DNA from: Nautilus pompilius
Lineage: Eukaryota; Mollusca; Cephalopoda; Nautilida; Nautilidae
NCBI GenBank assembly: GCA_018389105.1
Contig: JACATO010000648.1
Span: 1,860,001 to 1,924,000 of the forward strand
DNA length: 64,000 nt
Direction of reading: 5' to 3'
Part shown: positions 12,063 through 22,900 of the stretch, one piece after another
Layout of the letters: the number at the start of each line of letters is the position of its first letter
How positions within the stretch are numbered: position 1 is the stretch's first letter
The notes under the pieces: generated by a model
Seen by the model: only the letters and a program-made list of their open reading frames with translations
Databases searched by the model: none
Told to the model about the DNA's origin: nothing
Position numbers and translations under genes: made by a program

Positions 12063-12091
12063 GCACGTGCGTGTGTGTGTGTGTGTGTGCA
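12063..12091. repeat. Alternating GT tract with CACGTGCG head, Z-DNA type
   Basis: Twenty-nine alternating bases: GCACGTGCG then a GT run. It is close to an inverted copy of the tract at 11653-11682, 380 bases away. Confidence 0.85.
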
Positions 12092-13271
12092 GCAGAGGTG
12101 AACTCCACAATGAAGTCCCCCATCTAAATAAAACCGGTCAGTCAATGGTGGAATAAGACCCAAATTTCACAAGCGTAATTGGCATTCGGTTTCAAGGAGA
12201 AATATTGATTGCAATGCAGGAATAAGTGTCACTTTGATGCCAACAACTGCACGTGGAGCCAAGTATTTGTACATTCTCTTAAAATCAGTACCTATTAAGG
12301 ATGTAACCTTATCAGGTGGGAAGAATCCTTTTCTTTTCAGTACTTTCAGACATTTTAAAAAACTGAATTTCCTCATAACTTTACACTGACAATTTTTTTA
12401 TTCTCTTAATTGCAATCTCTCTTCCACTGTGCAAATATTCAAAAAAAAGAAAGAAAGAACAAAAACACCTTACCAAAACAGAGAGCCAATGAAACATAGA
12501 TATTCCATAAATAAATAAATAATTACATAAGACACTGTCCAGAGATATATGATTCAAAACAGGGAAGAAATTTAGAGGCTATAATCAAGGAAACGTAATA
12601 AGTGTACTAATGGTGAAGTCAGGATAATGACAAGTCAGTCTAGTGGGCACAGGAGAACCAACAACAAAGCACAATATCTTGGTCAGGATAATTCTTCTGT
12701 TCAGGGGTGAGCAAAAACATTTTTAATTTAATTTAAAAAAAAGACTATTTCATTCCTTATATTCATCAAATAGTCTCCTTTGCTTCAGTTTTGTTATGAA
12801 TTTAAGAAATTAACAAAGTTTTACTTTTTTATTATCATATTTTGTTATTATCTTTATTCAACCAATCGCAAGAAAGCAACAAAAATATGTGCTATCTTTG
12901 TACTGACAGCATACTGTATCATAAAAAGACATCTACATTCTCCTGTATTTAATTTAACCTTATATATAGTACCCGCATTTATCAGAGATTCCATTTAGGT
13001 AAATTCTCTACATTATATTTTAAAGATGTGGTAAACCATGTACATTTTTTTTGTCTTGCATGGAATGTATATTCACATTTTGATTTTATGCAAGTGATTC
13101 TTCTTCAAACCCATGCACCAAACAAGGCATCATCTATCAGGGGAATCCACCCCCCCCAAGACTTTGGTTTCCTTCCTAAATCATGCAGAGGAGAACAGGT
13201 TTTAAAGATTAGCAGTGTACTTACTAAAATCTTTCTTTTTTTTTTATGTGAGAGAAAAGTGTAAAGCCAGG
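12092..13271. other. AT-rich non-coding stretch
   Basis: There are only short chance frames and homopolymers, with nothing to name. Confidence 0.6.
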
Positions 13272-13436
13272 AGAGAGAGCCCATGTAGCCAACTGGTGGT
13301 GGGAGCAACAAAAAAACCATGCCAGGGTAGTAGTACACCAATTTAAGCTGGTCACAGATCAGGACTCAAACTTGGGCCCTCAACTTAAGTAGCACAGTAG
13401 TTTAACTTCCATACTACCACTTTACCCAACCATTGT
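13272..13436 (-). repeat. tRNA-derived SINE with shared core domain (copy 2, minus strand)
   Basis: On the minus strand the head has GGGTAAAGTGGTAG (A-box-like, about 13411-13429) and AAGTTTGAGTCCT (B box, 13361-13373). Next comes CCAGCTTAAATTGGTGTAC, the core also seen in copies 1, 3, 4 and 5, then GGCATGG (13317-13323) and a tail with CCAGTTGGCTACATGGG. Pol III promoter spacing and the shared core make this one of the clearer SINEs in the window. Confidence 0.78.
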
Positions 13437-13936
13437 AAATCACTCTTAAAAATCAGAATTACTTTGGGTGATGCTAAAATTTTGCTAACAATGTGGATAA
13501 ATTTAATGTATGTATCCTCTCTCCATCTAAGGTGCTGAACTTTCAGAATTAAAGAAGGTAACTAGTAGTTTACCTTCTATGGTTGAGAATTGTGATATGA
13601 AGCTTCGATAGCTCAATTCTGTTGATTAATTGGTTTATTGTTTTAAAATACAATAGACAGAAATAGATCTGGTCTTTAACATGTTTGTTCCCTGGAAAAA
13701 TACAGAAGTTTATCTGGGCATTGGATATGTAGAGCTCCTTAGTTAGCAGCAAGCTCTCACTTTCAATTTTATTTTGATTTCATTTCAAAATTGTTTTTAT
13801 TTACATAAAATACAAGGAATATTGCTATGATTGGTTGTCATTGATTGTGGAAAACCATTGATGATGTTCTGGCTAAGAATGTCTTCCAAACAATTATTGA
13901 TTATCCTGGTCTGTGAGAAATGATGCATGTTTGGCA

Positions 13937-13940
<4 letters not shown>

Positions 13941-13975
<35 letters not shown>
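13941..13975 (+). repeat. (AG)n microsatellite
   Basis: It is an uninterrupted AG run. Confidence 0.95.
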
Positions 13976-13979
<4 letters not shown>

Positions 13980-15924
13980 ATCTATGATTTTTATAACACA
14001 TTCTAATTGTATTTCTCAGTCTTCACTATAAACTAACCACTGGAATACCATTTTCTTTTGTCTTTTATTTTTGTTGTTTGCATTTTGACATATTGCACAC
14101 CTGTGGTTTTTCTTTCACCTTTCCAAAAAATTCACACATTTATTCTGAAAGTTTACACATCTAAATGCATCCACAGTGTCATCAAGAATAAAATGTTTGA
14201 CTTACCAAATGCAGCGGAGGAACGCAAAAAAACACAGCCTTGTATTAACCAAAGCCCATAGAAATCTAAAAGAAAAAAATAGAAAATTTACAAAAAAAAA
14301 TCAAAATAATATAACAAATTTGATAATTTCATGCTGATAAAAATAATCATCTTATTTCACTATTCAGTGGTTGCCAGCCATCATTTTTCCTTTGCTACTA
14401 ATTAATTACTCTTTCAAGAAAAGGAAGCAACCAAAAATAAAACAACAATTTTCTTCTGAAAAAAAAACAGTTGAAATTACTTTTAAAAAAATTCTATTTA
14501 AGCAAATAGTATCAGAGAAAAAGTATGTAAGAAATTTAGCATTTTAGACCTTAACATGATAAATAAGGAGCATTTATAAAATCTATGTTTCTTATCATGG
14601 ATGTCCAAAAAACATAAGCTTGGAGACAGGTTTGATAACTCTGTTCTCTTTGCCAGTTACATTTTGTTTTCAATCCTACACCACCAGGTGTACTGCATGA
14701 AATAGCCTTTCACAAAATCCACCCCGTGAATTTTGTCATGCAGAAACTATCCTGAGACTGGACCAGTAGAGTTTTTCAGTGGTTTCCGTAAGACCTATAA
14801 TCCAGTGATAAGAGCAAAGTTAAGGCTCTTCATCTGCCAAACCTGCTATACACTGGTAAAGCATTTCTTTTTTTTTTGGTGGAGTGGCTGGTATAGTGCA
14901 TTAGATAAGAAAGAAAAAGAGAAAAAAAAGGGTTGAGAAATTAACTGTATAGACCATGATATTTTTCATAGAGTATGCACCACTAACTTCATCTCGTCAG
15001 AAACAAATATTAAAACAGTGTGTGTAGTGTATACTGAACAGGTTAGTTAGGGTCGTAATGGTTCTTTATAGGGTTTTTGACCCATCTGCAAATAGTAGCA
15101 ATCAGGATGTTTCTAAGCATGCACACAGAACAGCTTTCATTTTGCAGCTTCAACCACACACACACACACACACATTTAAACACTGACCTTGAACAGTCAT
15201 GTTGGAACAAAGAATGAGATCAGGAATCCGAATCACATAGAGACATGAACAATAAGTTCTAAGAGTTGTAAACAAAATTCATTTAGCTCAACTCAATTTT
15301 TCTGTTGTTGTTTTAAATTTCAATCCCTGGCTACTGTATATTAAACTTTTATCAGCTCTCTAACAAAAAAAACCAAAAACACTAGGGTTTTAATGATCAC
15401 AAATCACATTAAAAGGGTGGTTATAATTTACACAAGAGGAAGAAAGTGTCAAGAACAAACACCATATTATACTTTGTGATTCATGACCTTGGAAAATGGG
15501 ATTCATCTATCATTAGGATCAATATCCAATCCCCATAAATATACGGAAATTATTCATAAAGAGGGAAAAAAAAAAAATCCAATTGTTAGCATAGTCTGGT
15601 ATTCATGTTTTTTTTTTTAATAAAGAAACAAACAAAGACAACCAAAAAATTTAATTAAATTCACTATATTTATAAAACTCAGTTTCCAAGAAAATGCCGA
15701 TCATTTTCTGAAATAGCAATCTAGTTCTAAAATCTGGCACTAATTATCTCCCATTAAATAACTAAGATCTGGTTCAGAATGACTTTCCGTACGTGTACTG
15801 TAAAGTTCTGGAACAAGTAAACACTCGTTCCCTCTTAGTGTTATGCCTGAAATCAGCAGCCATTTATGCTTTAAACTTTATTTGCCTTCCTCTTTTTTTT
15901 TAAAGCCCTAAGTGGATGAAATGT
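13976..15924. other. AT-rich non-coding stretch
   Basis: No gene is recognised. It contains (CA)10 at 15155-15174 and several poly-A or poly-T runs. Confidence 0.6.
15155..15174. repeat. (CA)n microsatellite
   Basis: It is a CA dinucleotide run. Confidence 0.9.
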
Positions 15925-16800
15925 GACAGACGCGCGGGAAAAATTACGAGAAAAGTGAATCTGCATTCCGTCTTATTTCAAATATAGGCATCTTCAGTCT
16001 GCTCGTAGTTCACGTCAGCGTACCAGTTAGAAGATTGGAAGCCATCTCATCACAACTACTGCTAGCCCCCCAACCCAGGGAAGAAGCATATTTCATCATG
16101 ACGTTTTTAAACCGATTCATACCAACCACTGCTATTAAATACATTCTGGGTAGAAAGTCTCTTAAGAATGATGGGGCAATGGATGGACTTTTCGGTCACT
16201 CGTCTAAACGCCCTTTAAACTACTCAAACAACATGTTTCAAACGACATACAGTAGTTTGTAATGGTTTATTTGCACCAGAAGAAACAACAACAACAACAA
16301 AAGGATGCTTTTTGTCCTCAACTCTTCAGAGGGGAGGGGGGGGAATGAGATGCTCAAACATCACCAACAATCATGAAAATGATTCGGTCGTACGAAGGGA
16401 AGAAAGAAAATTTAAAGCACAAAACGATTAACAAGATTCATCACAGAAACAAAACAAAAAAAAAAAAAAGAAGGGGGGTCTTGTCTAATTTAAATCACTT
16501 CTATAACTGGAATAATTACACTTGTCGCCTGGGTACAAACCACCGAGCAAACATGGCGAAAATTACTGGCCGCCATCTATATTATTTCCTGTTAACGAAA
16601 GCAATTTTCCCCGCACTGCCAAGTCTCCCTCAGCCTAACCGTCCTGTAATTGCACTTGCTCACGTTTCTCAACAGTTCTAATTATTTATTTTTTTAAGAA
16701 AAGTTTCCCACCAAGTGATAGTTAAATGCTCGAAGTAATGACACAGAATGCGCAGTGCGGTGATTTACGTGCAAGTTAATCACGGACGTAAATTCAATGC
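15925..16800. promoter_or_regulatory. Possible promoter or regulatory region with E2F-, YY1- and NRF1-like words
   Basis: This part has more CpG than its surroundings. It contains GCGCGGGAAAAA (about 15932-15943, E2F-like), two opposed YY1-like words AAACATGGCG (16549-16558) and GCCGCCATCT (16569-16578) ten bases apart, and ATGCGCAGTGCGG (about 16749-16761, NRF1-like). Paired YY1 sites are typical near transcription starts in animals. No first exon or splice donor can be assigned, and single motif matches occur by chance, so this is inference. Confidence 0.25.
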
Positions 16801-16929
16801 CATGTGCCATTCCGGAATAACTCCCCACCACCCCAACTCCTTTTCTCACATCACAGTCTGTTCTTCAAATCAATTAAAAATTCAAACTCTTTGCTGATGA
16901 TTAAGCTATCAGCCAGACAGCTTTTCTCT

Positions 16930-16972
16930 GAGAGAGAGAGAGAGAGAAAAAAAAGAGGGGAAAGGGAGGGGG
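16930..16972 (+). repeat. (GA)n purine tract
   Basis: A GA run is followed by A-rich and G-rich purines. Confidence 0.9.
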
Positions 16973-18113
16973 TATTTAAAAAAAAAAAAAAATGCTCACC
17001 TCAAGCTATCTCAAACAGCGGGCATCATAACCAAGAGAGAATTGAAGCTGGATACTAACAAATGGTTACAACTGATGAATCAATTAAAAACAGAACTGAA
17101 GTTTTAGTTTCCAACAACCAGATAAGTGCTTGGAGGACAAGGCGAAGTCTAAGTCTTTTTTTTTCTATGGGATGGAAACTTTGCATTGTTTTTAGCCAGA
17201 TAATATTGTTTTTGGCAGGGGTTGGTGGAGAATAATTCCTAAAGAGTTTGAGTGAATTACTAAAATTTCTTTCTTTTTTTTTTAAAAAAAACCCATATGT
17301 ATATTAATTAATTAATTAAAATTTAAACAAATTATAAAAAAAAAGAAAGCACACAATAAATAGAAAAAAAAAGGGTACATAAGCTATTAACCAACCATAA
17401 TAACACAATAGTGTTTCACAGTTTACGGATATCTCAATAATCTCTAAATACTACAAGTATACAAATATACATCATCCTTATCAATAAACTTCTGCTGTTT
17501 ACTTTTTCACATAATATTTAAAAGTTCCATACTATAGACATAGAATAAGTCAGTGCTTATTTTATCAATTTCTTTCTTTCTTTTTTTTTTAAATCTAGAC
17601 TGAAATTTTGTATTTAATTGTCTATGTGAGTGTCCAAAATCTTAACCCTTTTAGTACAAATATAACACGCCTGCTTTTCTTTTTTAAGCACCCAGGAATT
17701 AGAGTTTTTTTCCGAAAGACAAACAAATTAGACTTACATATTCTGTAAATCCATTGGGCCCACACAGTGGGAATTTCCTAATAAAGCACAGTGCAAATGG
17801 GTGGCATAGTTTTTTTGAACACATGAAAAAAAGAGAGAGAAAGTTTACAGAGTTTCCCATTTCGTTCCATGATCTTTTTTCTTTATTGCCAAGTAATATG
17901 TTGATCAGTTACGAGGACTCGGCATTTGGACGTCCAACTCGCTTAACAACAACAACAACAACATTTGCCAGTTACACTGTTCAGAAAGTAACGTGAAAAC
18001 CAGGCAGAGTCGGAGACAATCAGTGCCCTTGTAAGATATGTAAACTGGCGCAACGATTTTTGGGTTGCACTTTAATTATTAAAGATTCATAAAAACTACT
18101 ATATATATATATA
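16973..18113. other. AT-rich non-coding stretch
   Basis: Poly-A runs, (ATTA)n at about 17303-17319 and (ACA)6 at 17945-17963 are present. No gene is recognised. Confidence 0.6.
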
Positions 18114-18350
18114 CAGGGTGTCCGTAAAGTTACTATACAGTTTACCAGTTTACGATCACGTCCCAATTGAACCAGCCTGGAATAACTGTCTGGGCAGGAA
18201 TATCGTCTGATGGAATTGTGGGTCCACAGTTCTTCGACGGAACTGTTACAGGAGAAAGGTACCTGGACAAACTGAGAAATGTCATCGTACCGGCATTGAA
18301 ACAACGACCAGTAACTTGTAAGACTGTATAGTAACTTTACGGACACCCTG
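18114..18350 (+). mobile_element. 237-bp non-autonomous Tc1/mariner-type element with perfect 28-bp TIRs
   Basis: The first 28 bases (18114-18141, beginning CAGGGTGTCCGTAAAG) are the exact reverse complement of the last 28 (18323-18350, ending CTTTACGGACACCCTG). The element is flanked by TA on both sides (18112-18113 and 18351-18352), the target duplication of Tc1/mariner elements. The inside is not random: it holds 44 codons of transposase (18176-18307), so this is an internally deleted copy of an autonomous transposon rather than a MITE of unknown origin. Perfect repeats suggest recent mobilisation, in trans by a full-length relative elsewhere in the genome. The left TA is part of an (AT)n run. 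Confidence 0.93.
18176..18307 (+). pseudogene. Transposase catalytic-core fragment inside the 237-bp element
   Basis: The plus frame from 18176 reads ITVWAGISSDGIVGPQFFDG and then TVTGERYLDKLRNVIVPAL. This matches the stretch between the first and second catalytic Asp of Tc1/mariner-like DDE transposases (the VWxGISxxGIxGPxFF...TVxGERYLxxL pattern). Neither catalytic Asp is included, and a stop (TAG, 18329-18331) follows in frame. The fragment has no start codon and cannot be a working enzyme. Its reading direction defines the element's orientation. A longer open frame on the opposite strand across this region is a shadow. Confidence 0.88.
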
Positions 18351-19983
18351 TATATATAGTCTTGATGAGAGTGATTCTGGTTACCAGTGCTAATGTATTC
18401 AGGGAGTAAATTAAAGAAAACAGTCCATTGGAGTAAAAGATTTCTTCGTTGTTTGAACATCACCACTTTGTTGGTGTTTGGCATTTTTAAAATTAAGTGA
18501 ATTAATGATTTTTTTTTTATTTTTTTTTTTAATCTTTACTAGAATTGGATCTCAAGGAAATTAATTTATGCCAACAAGCAATAACACACACGAACACCCC
18601 CTCTCTCTCTTTTTCTCAAGGCAAGAAACTATTACAGCTTAGAGAAAGGTACCAGAATATTTGACGCACCTCTCTCTAACCTATTTAGTGTCGGTGTTAG
18701 CAGAAATTGTGGGAACGTTTTATTCTACCTCCTCAGAAATCTGCAACAGCAGGCAATATTTCTCATTCTTGCAGTCAGTTCAGCTAATTTATTATTATGA
18801 CCACTAATTTCACAAAAAGTTAATTTTATTAAATCCATGGTTCTCAGTCAAAAATGCATAATATTTCTGCTTAGGCTAGTAGCCCTTTTCCTCCCCCCCC
18901 CACCCCATATTTTATCTTGTAATACAGCATTTTTTACAAACCAAAAAAATTCATCCTTTCAATCATGATGAACCTTCTATTACAAAAAAAACAAAAACAA
19001 AACTAAATAAATCCCAAGCACTGTTACATATGCATAATAATTGCATTTTTGACACATGCAGACTTATGCTTTTTTCGTGAAAATCCTTCTTAGCATCGAT
19101 TCTCCTTCCACAACCATCGTTTCTGAAAGTTATCCAAAGCCTGCAAGATAGCACATCCAAACAGCCATGGAAACACTCGCGTCGGTGCATTAAATTTAAT
19201 CAACGAAAAGCATTTTGCATGTAAAGTGGAAAATATTTCATTTGCTTTTTTTCAATTAATTAAAACAATATTTCATCTTTGGACCTTGTATATCAATCTT
19301 AGAGAAGTTAATATGTTTTTCTTTTCTTCAAGTTCTGCTGTTTATCCAAAATGTACATTAAAATATTTAATGTGTAACCAAGTAAAATAGTGTCTGAAAT
19401 TGTCTCCATTTAATTAGTTAGTTAGTTGTTGTTTTTTTTTTTTTTAAATTAAACTTTTTCCATCAACCACCAATAGATAGCTTTCAATTACATCTATGCG
19501 AGCTATCACCAGCACCCAGATGAAATAGCAAATCAAATTATATGTAATACTTTAGTTAACAAATTTCCAGTACGCACATTCATTGCTAGAATGGCGGATA
19601 CCTTTCAATCTATTAAACTAAAGATAAATTATTTCAAGCTAAATAAATAATAAAAAAAAAAAAGGGTGTATCAACAAGAAATTGTTAATGAAACAATAAA
19701 CATATTTAGGGCTGGGAATGGCAAAGATCTTAGAAAGATTATAAACTATTCCATCCATAATGAACACTAGAGCTACCATCAAGCTTGACTCTCTGTAAAT
19801 CGGATGTCTTGTCATGGACCATCCATGACAATGAGGAGGCACTGGAGGTCTCAGCGCTGTTCTCTCTGCAAATAGCAGTACTTGATGAGGGCCTGGTTCT
19901 TCCAGGAAAATGATTAGAAGCATACAAACCTGAAAATCCCTACTAGAAATCTTAATTTTTTTTTAGATTTAGAAAGAAACTGG
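18351..19983. other. AT-rich non-coding stretch
   Basis: No gene is recognised. Homopolymer runs and short chance frames only. Confidence 0.6.
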
Positions 19984-20136
19984 CATGCATGAAGGAATCC
20001 CACAGGACCAGCAGGTGACAAAGATGTGACAGGAAAGTATGCCAAGCTGAGTTGGTCTCCTGCAGCAATCAAACTCAGGCTATTGACTTTAGGAGTCCAG
20101 TAACCTAATCACCAGATAACCATGCAGCCCTGGGTA
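19984..20136 (-). repeat. tRNA-derived SINE with shared core domain (copy 3, minus strand)
   Basis: On the minus strand: an A-box-like TGGTTATCTGGTGATTAGG (20101-20122), a B-box-like CCTGAGTTTGATTGC (20065-20079), and the core CCAACTCAGCTTGG (20042-20055). CACCTGCTGGTCCTGTGGG follows as the tail counterpart of copy 4. It is diverged, with approximate ends. Confidence 0.7.
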
Positions 20137-21729
20137 TGACTACAGAAGGTAATAAAATTAATTTACTTCTAATCATATCCAGGTACAAAAGAGCAAGTAA
20201 GTATAACAGCAGCATAAACCAGAAGATGAGATGTTAATACACATTTCTTCCAAATAGAATTTTTCCTAGAATTCACTATTTTGTTTTTATTACTTATTAG
20301 CTGGGGGTACCTAGCAATGCACAATAGGCCAACATGCAGTAACTTAGAACCTTGCCCAGATTCTGAAAGGTGCTATGTTTCAGCCGTGAAAGAGTAACAA
20401 ACAAATGTACAAACACTTGAAAATATGTATTAGATATCATTTGACAAATTTTGGATACAAAAGTTTATAAAATTCCTCCACTACCCTTTAGTGCCAAACA
20501 GTAGATTAAAAAGAAAGGTTCACACTGAGAAAGTTGATGTGCCGAAATAAGTATCTCAATCATCCTGATCTTCTCACTATTAGAAGCTGCATCCTCACAG
20601 GATGACAGGAAGTATTAATCTTGTTACAATTCTCCTAACAGACCAACCACGATCAGACATTTTACAGGAAAAATTGGCTTCTTTGCGAAATCAATACATT
20701 TTTCCAGAGGGGCAATATGCCCCCCCCAACCCACCTTTCACCTTCCTTACATAAACTTGTCTTCTAATTGTGGTGATCAGTCTCCAGCACTTCTTTGTCT
20801 TCTTTTTAGAGCTCTCTGGAGGAGCCCTGTTAAGAAAATGCAGTCTTTATCCAACATCTCACTTGACAAGAGACCCCAAAGGATCCAATCCTCAGGGATC
20901 ACATGCTAAACCAGCTGTACCAATGTCTAATTATTCCCACTTTCACTCATTTAACCCCTTAAGCATCAGTGTTTTGTAACCACCACAGTATAGAATGAAC
21001 ACATTACAATCCATATTACAGTTATCTGTCTGCATCTGGTGTATTTTGGAATGATGTAGCTGCTTCTAGAATCCAGCATAAATCCTCATCAGAAAAAAAG
21101 TTCCAATTTCAACCATATAATAAATAATTCAACTGTGACATATAAGAAACTTATCATTCAAGACAAACGCAACAAAAGAAAAAAAGTAAACATAATGAAC
21201 TTATAAAAGAATATTTCCTTTATAGCCAGGAAACGTTTTGGATGGCATTTAGAAACCAAAAATTTAAGAACGTAATTAATTGAAGTATAAAAAAAAGACA
21301 TTTTATTTTACAATAGAAATGTATTCAATGCATATTGCAAAATCCATTCCTAAATAGGCTGGGTTATTAGTTTTTGTAATATATTACATATGCATGTGCA
21401 GTTTAAACAATACAATTAGAAAGATGGTATATGTAAGTATTAATCTATTAACATAAATTAAAGCTACTAATATATATGAAAGACCCAAAAATTTAGCAAG
21501 TATTCCCATAATGCAATGTCAACAAATTTTGTTTAAAATAAATCACCACTTAAATTTTTTTTTGTTACAAAACTGTTTCATTTAATTGCAAATTTTCTCT
21601 TACGTATTAATTTGCATTTAAATTTTCCTGATCTTTCTTTTATCTTATTGTCAACCTCTTTGTGAAGAGTAATAGAATCAACTGAAGACAGCAATGAGTG
21701 AAGTGGTTCTAAAATTAATATATGATAGA
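20137..21729. other. AT-rich non-coding stretch
   Basis: No gene is recognised. At 20951 TTAACCCCTT resembles a piggyBac-type end, but no partner end was found. Confidence 0.55.
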
Positions 21730-21793
21730 TAGAGTGATCTTATCAAAAAGTAAAGTATTTTCACAGAGAAATCTTTTTGATAAGATCACTCTA
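21730..21793. repeat. Perfect 21-bp inverted repeat (hairpin) with 22-base loop
   Basis: TAGAGTGATCTTATCAAAAA plus G at 21730-21750 is the exact reverse complement of 21773-21793, separated by 22 bases. Each arm is bounded by TA, so it could be a minimal TA-inserted palindromic element. Transcribed, it would form a 64-nt stem-loop of pre-microRNA dimensions. A perfect stem is more typical of a young transposon remnant than of a conserved animal microRNA. Confidence 0.88.
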
Positions 21794-22734
21794 GGTGTTT
21801 CCTCACCATCAATTAATGGTGTTAACCAGCCATTTTGTTTCATCCCCCCCCCCCACACGAGAAAGCTGTCATAAATGAGAGAAGAGTTTACTTTTTAGAA
21901 ATGGGAATAATGAAAACTTGATCTAACAGTTATTTGAAAATCCATAGTAGCAGTATAATTTGATCCAAAAATCGTTCAATTAAAGATTTTCCTGGTTCAA
22001 TTTATAAAATCAATTTCTATCACTCATTATTTCAAATGTAAGAAGTATAAAATAAACATCCATTCCATCAAAATGAAATATAATACCTCATCTATACTTA
22101 TATTTGCTCCATGTTTTTTTTTCTTTTCAATTTTTCAAAATCTTCAAATGCTAATAAACAAGCAATAGGGAACTGTTTTGTCACATACACACACACAGCT
22201 AATAAGTGAGCCAATATGGTCATTATTCACTTTAATCAAATGATCTTTTTAAACTTAAATGAACTGTAGGTACCCCTGGATATGAGAGGGCCTGTCTCAC
22301 TTTGTCAAGATATTTATGTAACGTTGGTGGCATCACTATGGTATTTGATCTGTTGTAATTTTTACAAACTTTTATCACCTCTTGGTTGATAAAAAGTATC
22401 AATTTTTCAGCACCCCCCCTATTGCTTTCTTTCCAAGGAAAATTCTAGTTGACATTTATGTTCCCAATTTTTAAAGCCTTGATTTCTCTCATTCTCACCT
22501 TACAGGCTGTGTTTGAACCAATAGATTAGTGGTGGCTAATAGAATCTTTGTTCCAAAAGTCAGCATATACAGTGAGACAGTTGTACCAGAAGCATGAAAA
22601 TCAAAAGACGACACTTACATATGGCTCTACAGTCAGATTATCTGCTTAGTACACCTGCTTTGAGGTCAGGGACATTCTTAATTTTGGAAATAAAAACTTA
22701 AATATCACGGAAATGGTCAGGCAATCAGTGAGAT
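21794..22734. other. AT-rich non-coding stretch
   Basis: A C run (about 21844-21854) and plain AT-rich sequence. No gene is recognised. Confidence 0.6.
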
Positions 22735-22900
22735 GAATACCTTAGTGTAGTGGTCCATTGAATAGAGCATTCAATTAAGACAAGTACAGTAAACAAAAGT
22801 TTGTTATTCGAATTCCAGATAACATACTTGTCCAGTCAAGCTGACTTTTTCCAACATAAGCCAAGATCAATTCATTTTCATCTTTTCAACTTTAGTAGTT
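22735..22900 (+). repeat. Probable tRNA-derived SINE
   Basis: TAGTGGTCCATTGAATAGAG (A-box region) is followed by GTTATTCGAATTCC (22803-22816), a near-canonical B box of the GTTCGAATCC type. The downstream part (CCAGTCAAGCTGACTTTTTC) is not the core shared by the numbered copies, so it may be another subfamily. Confidence 0.6.

Noticed and set aside
18020-18484. 154-codon minus-strand frame
   Set aside because: It runs antisense across the 237-bp transposon; the plus strand has the recognisable transposase reading.
20951-20960. TTAACCCCTT as a piggyBac end, likewise TTAACCCTTTT at 17642
   Set aside because: No matching inverted end at a plausible distance; single ten-base matches are expected by chance.
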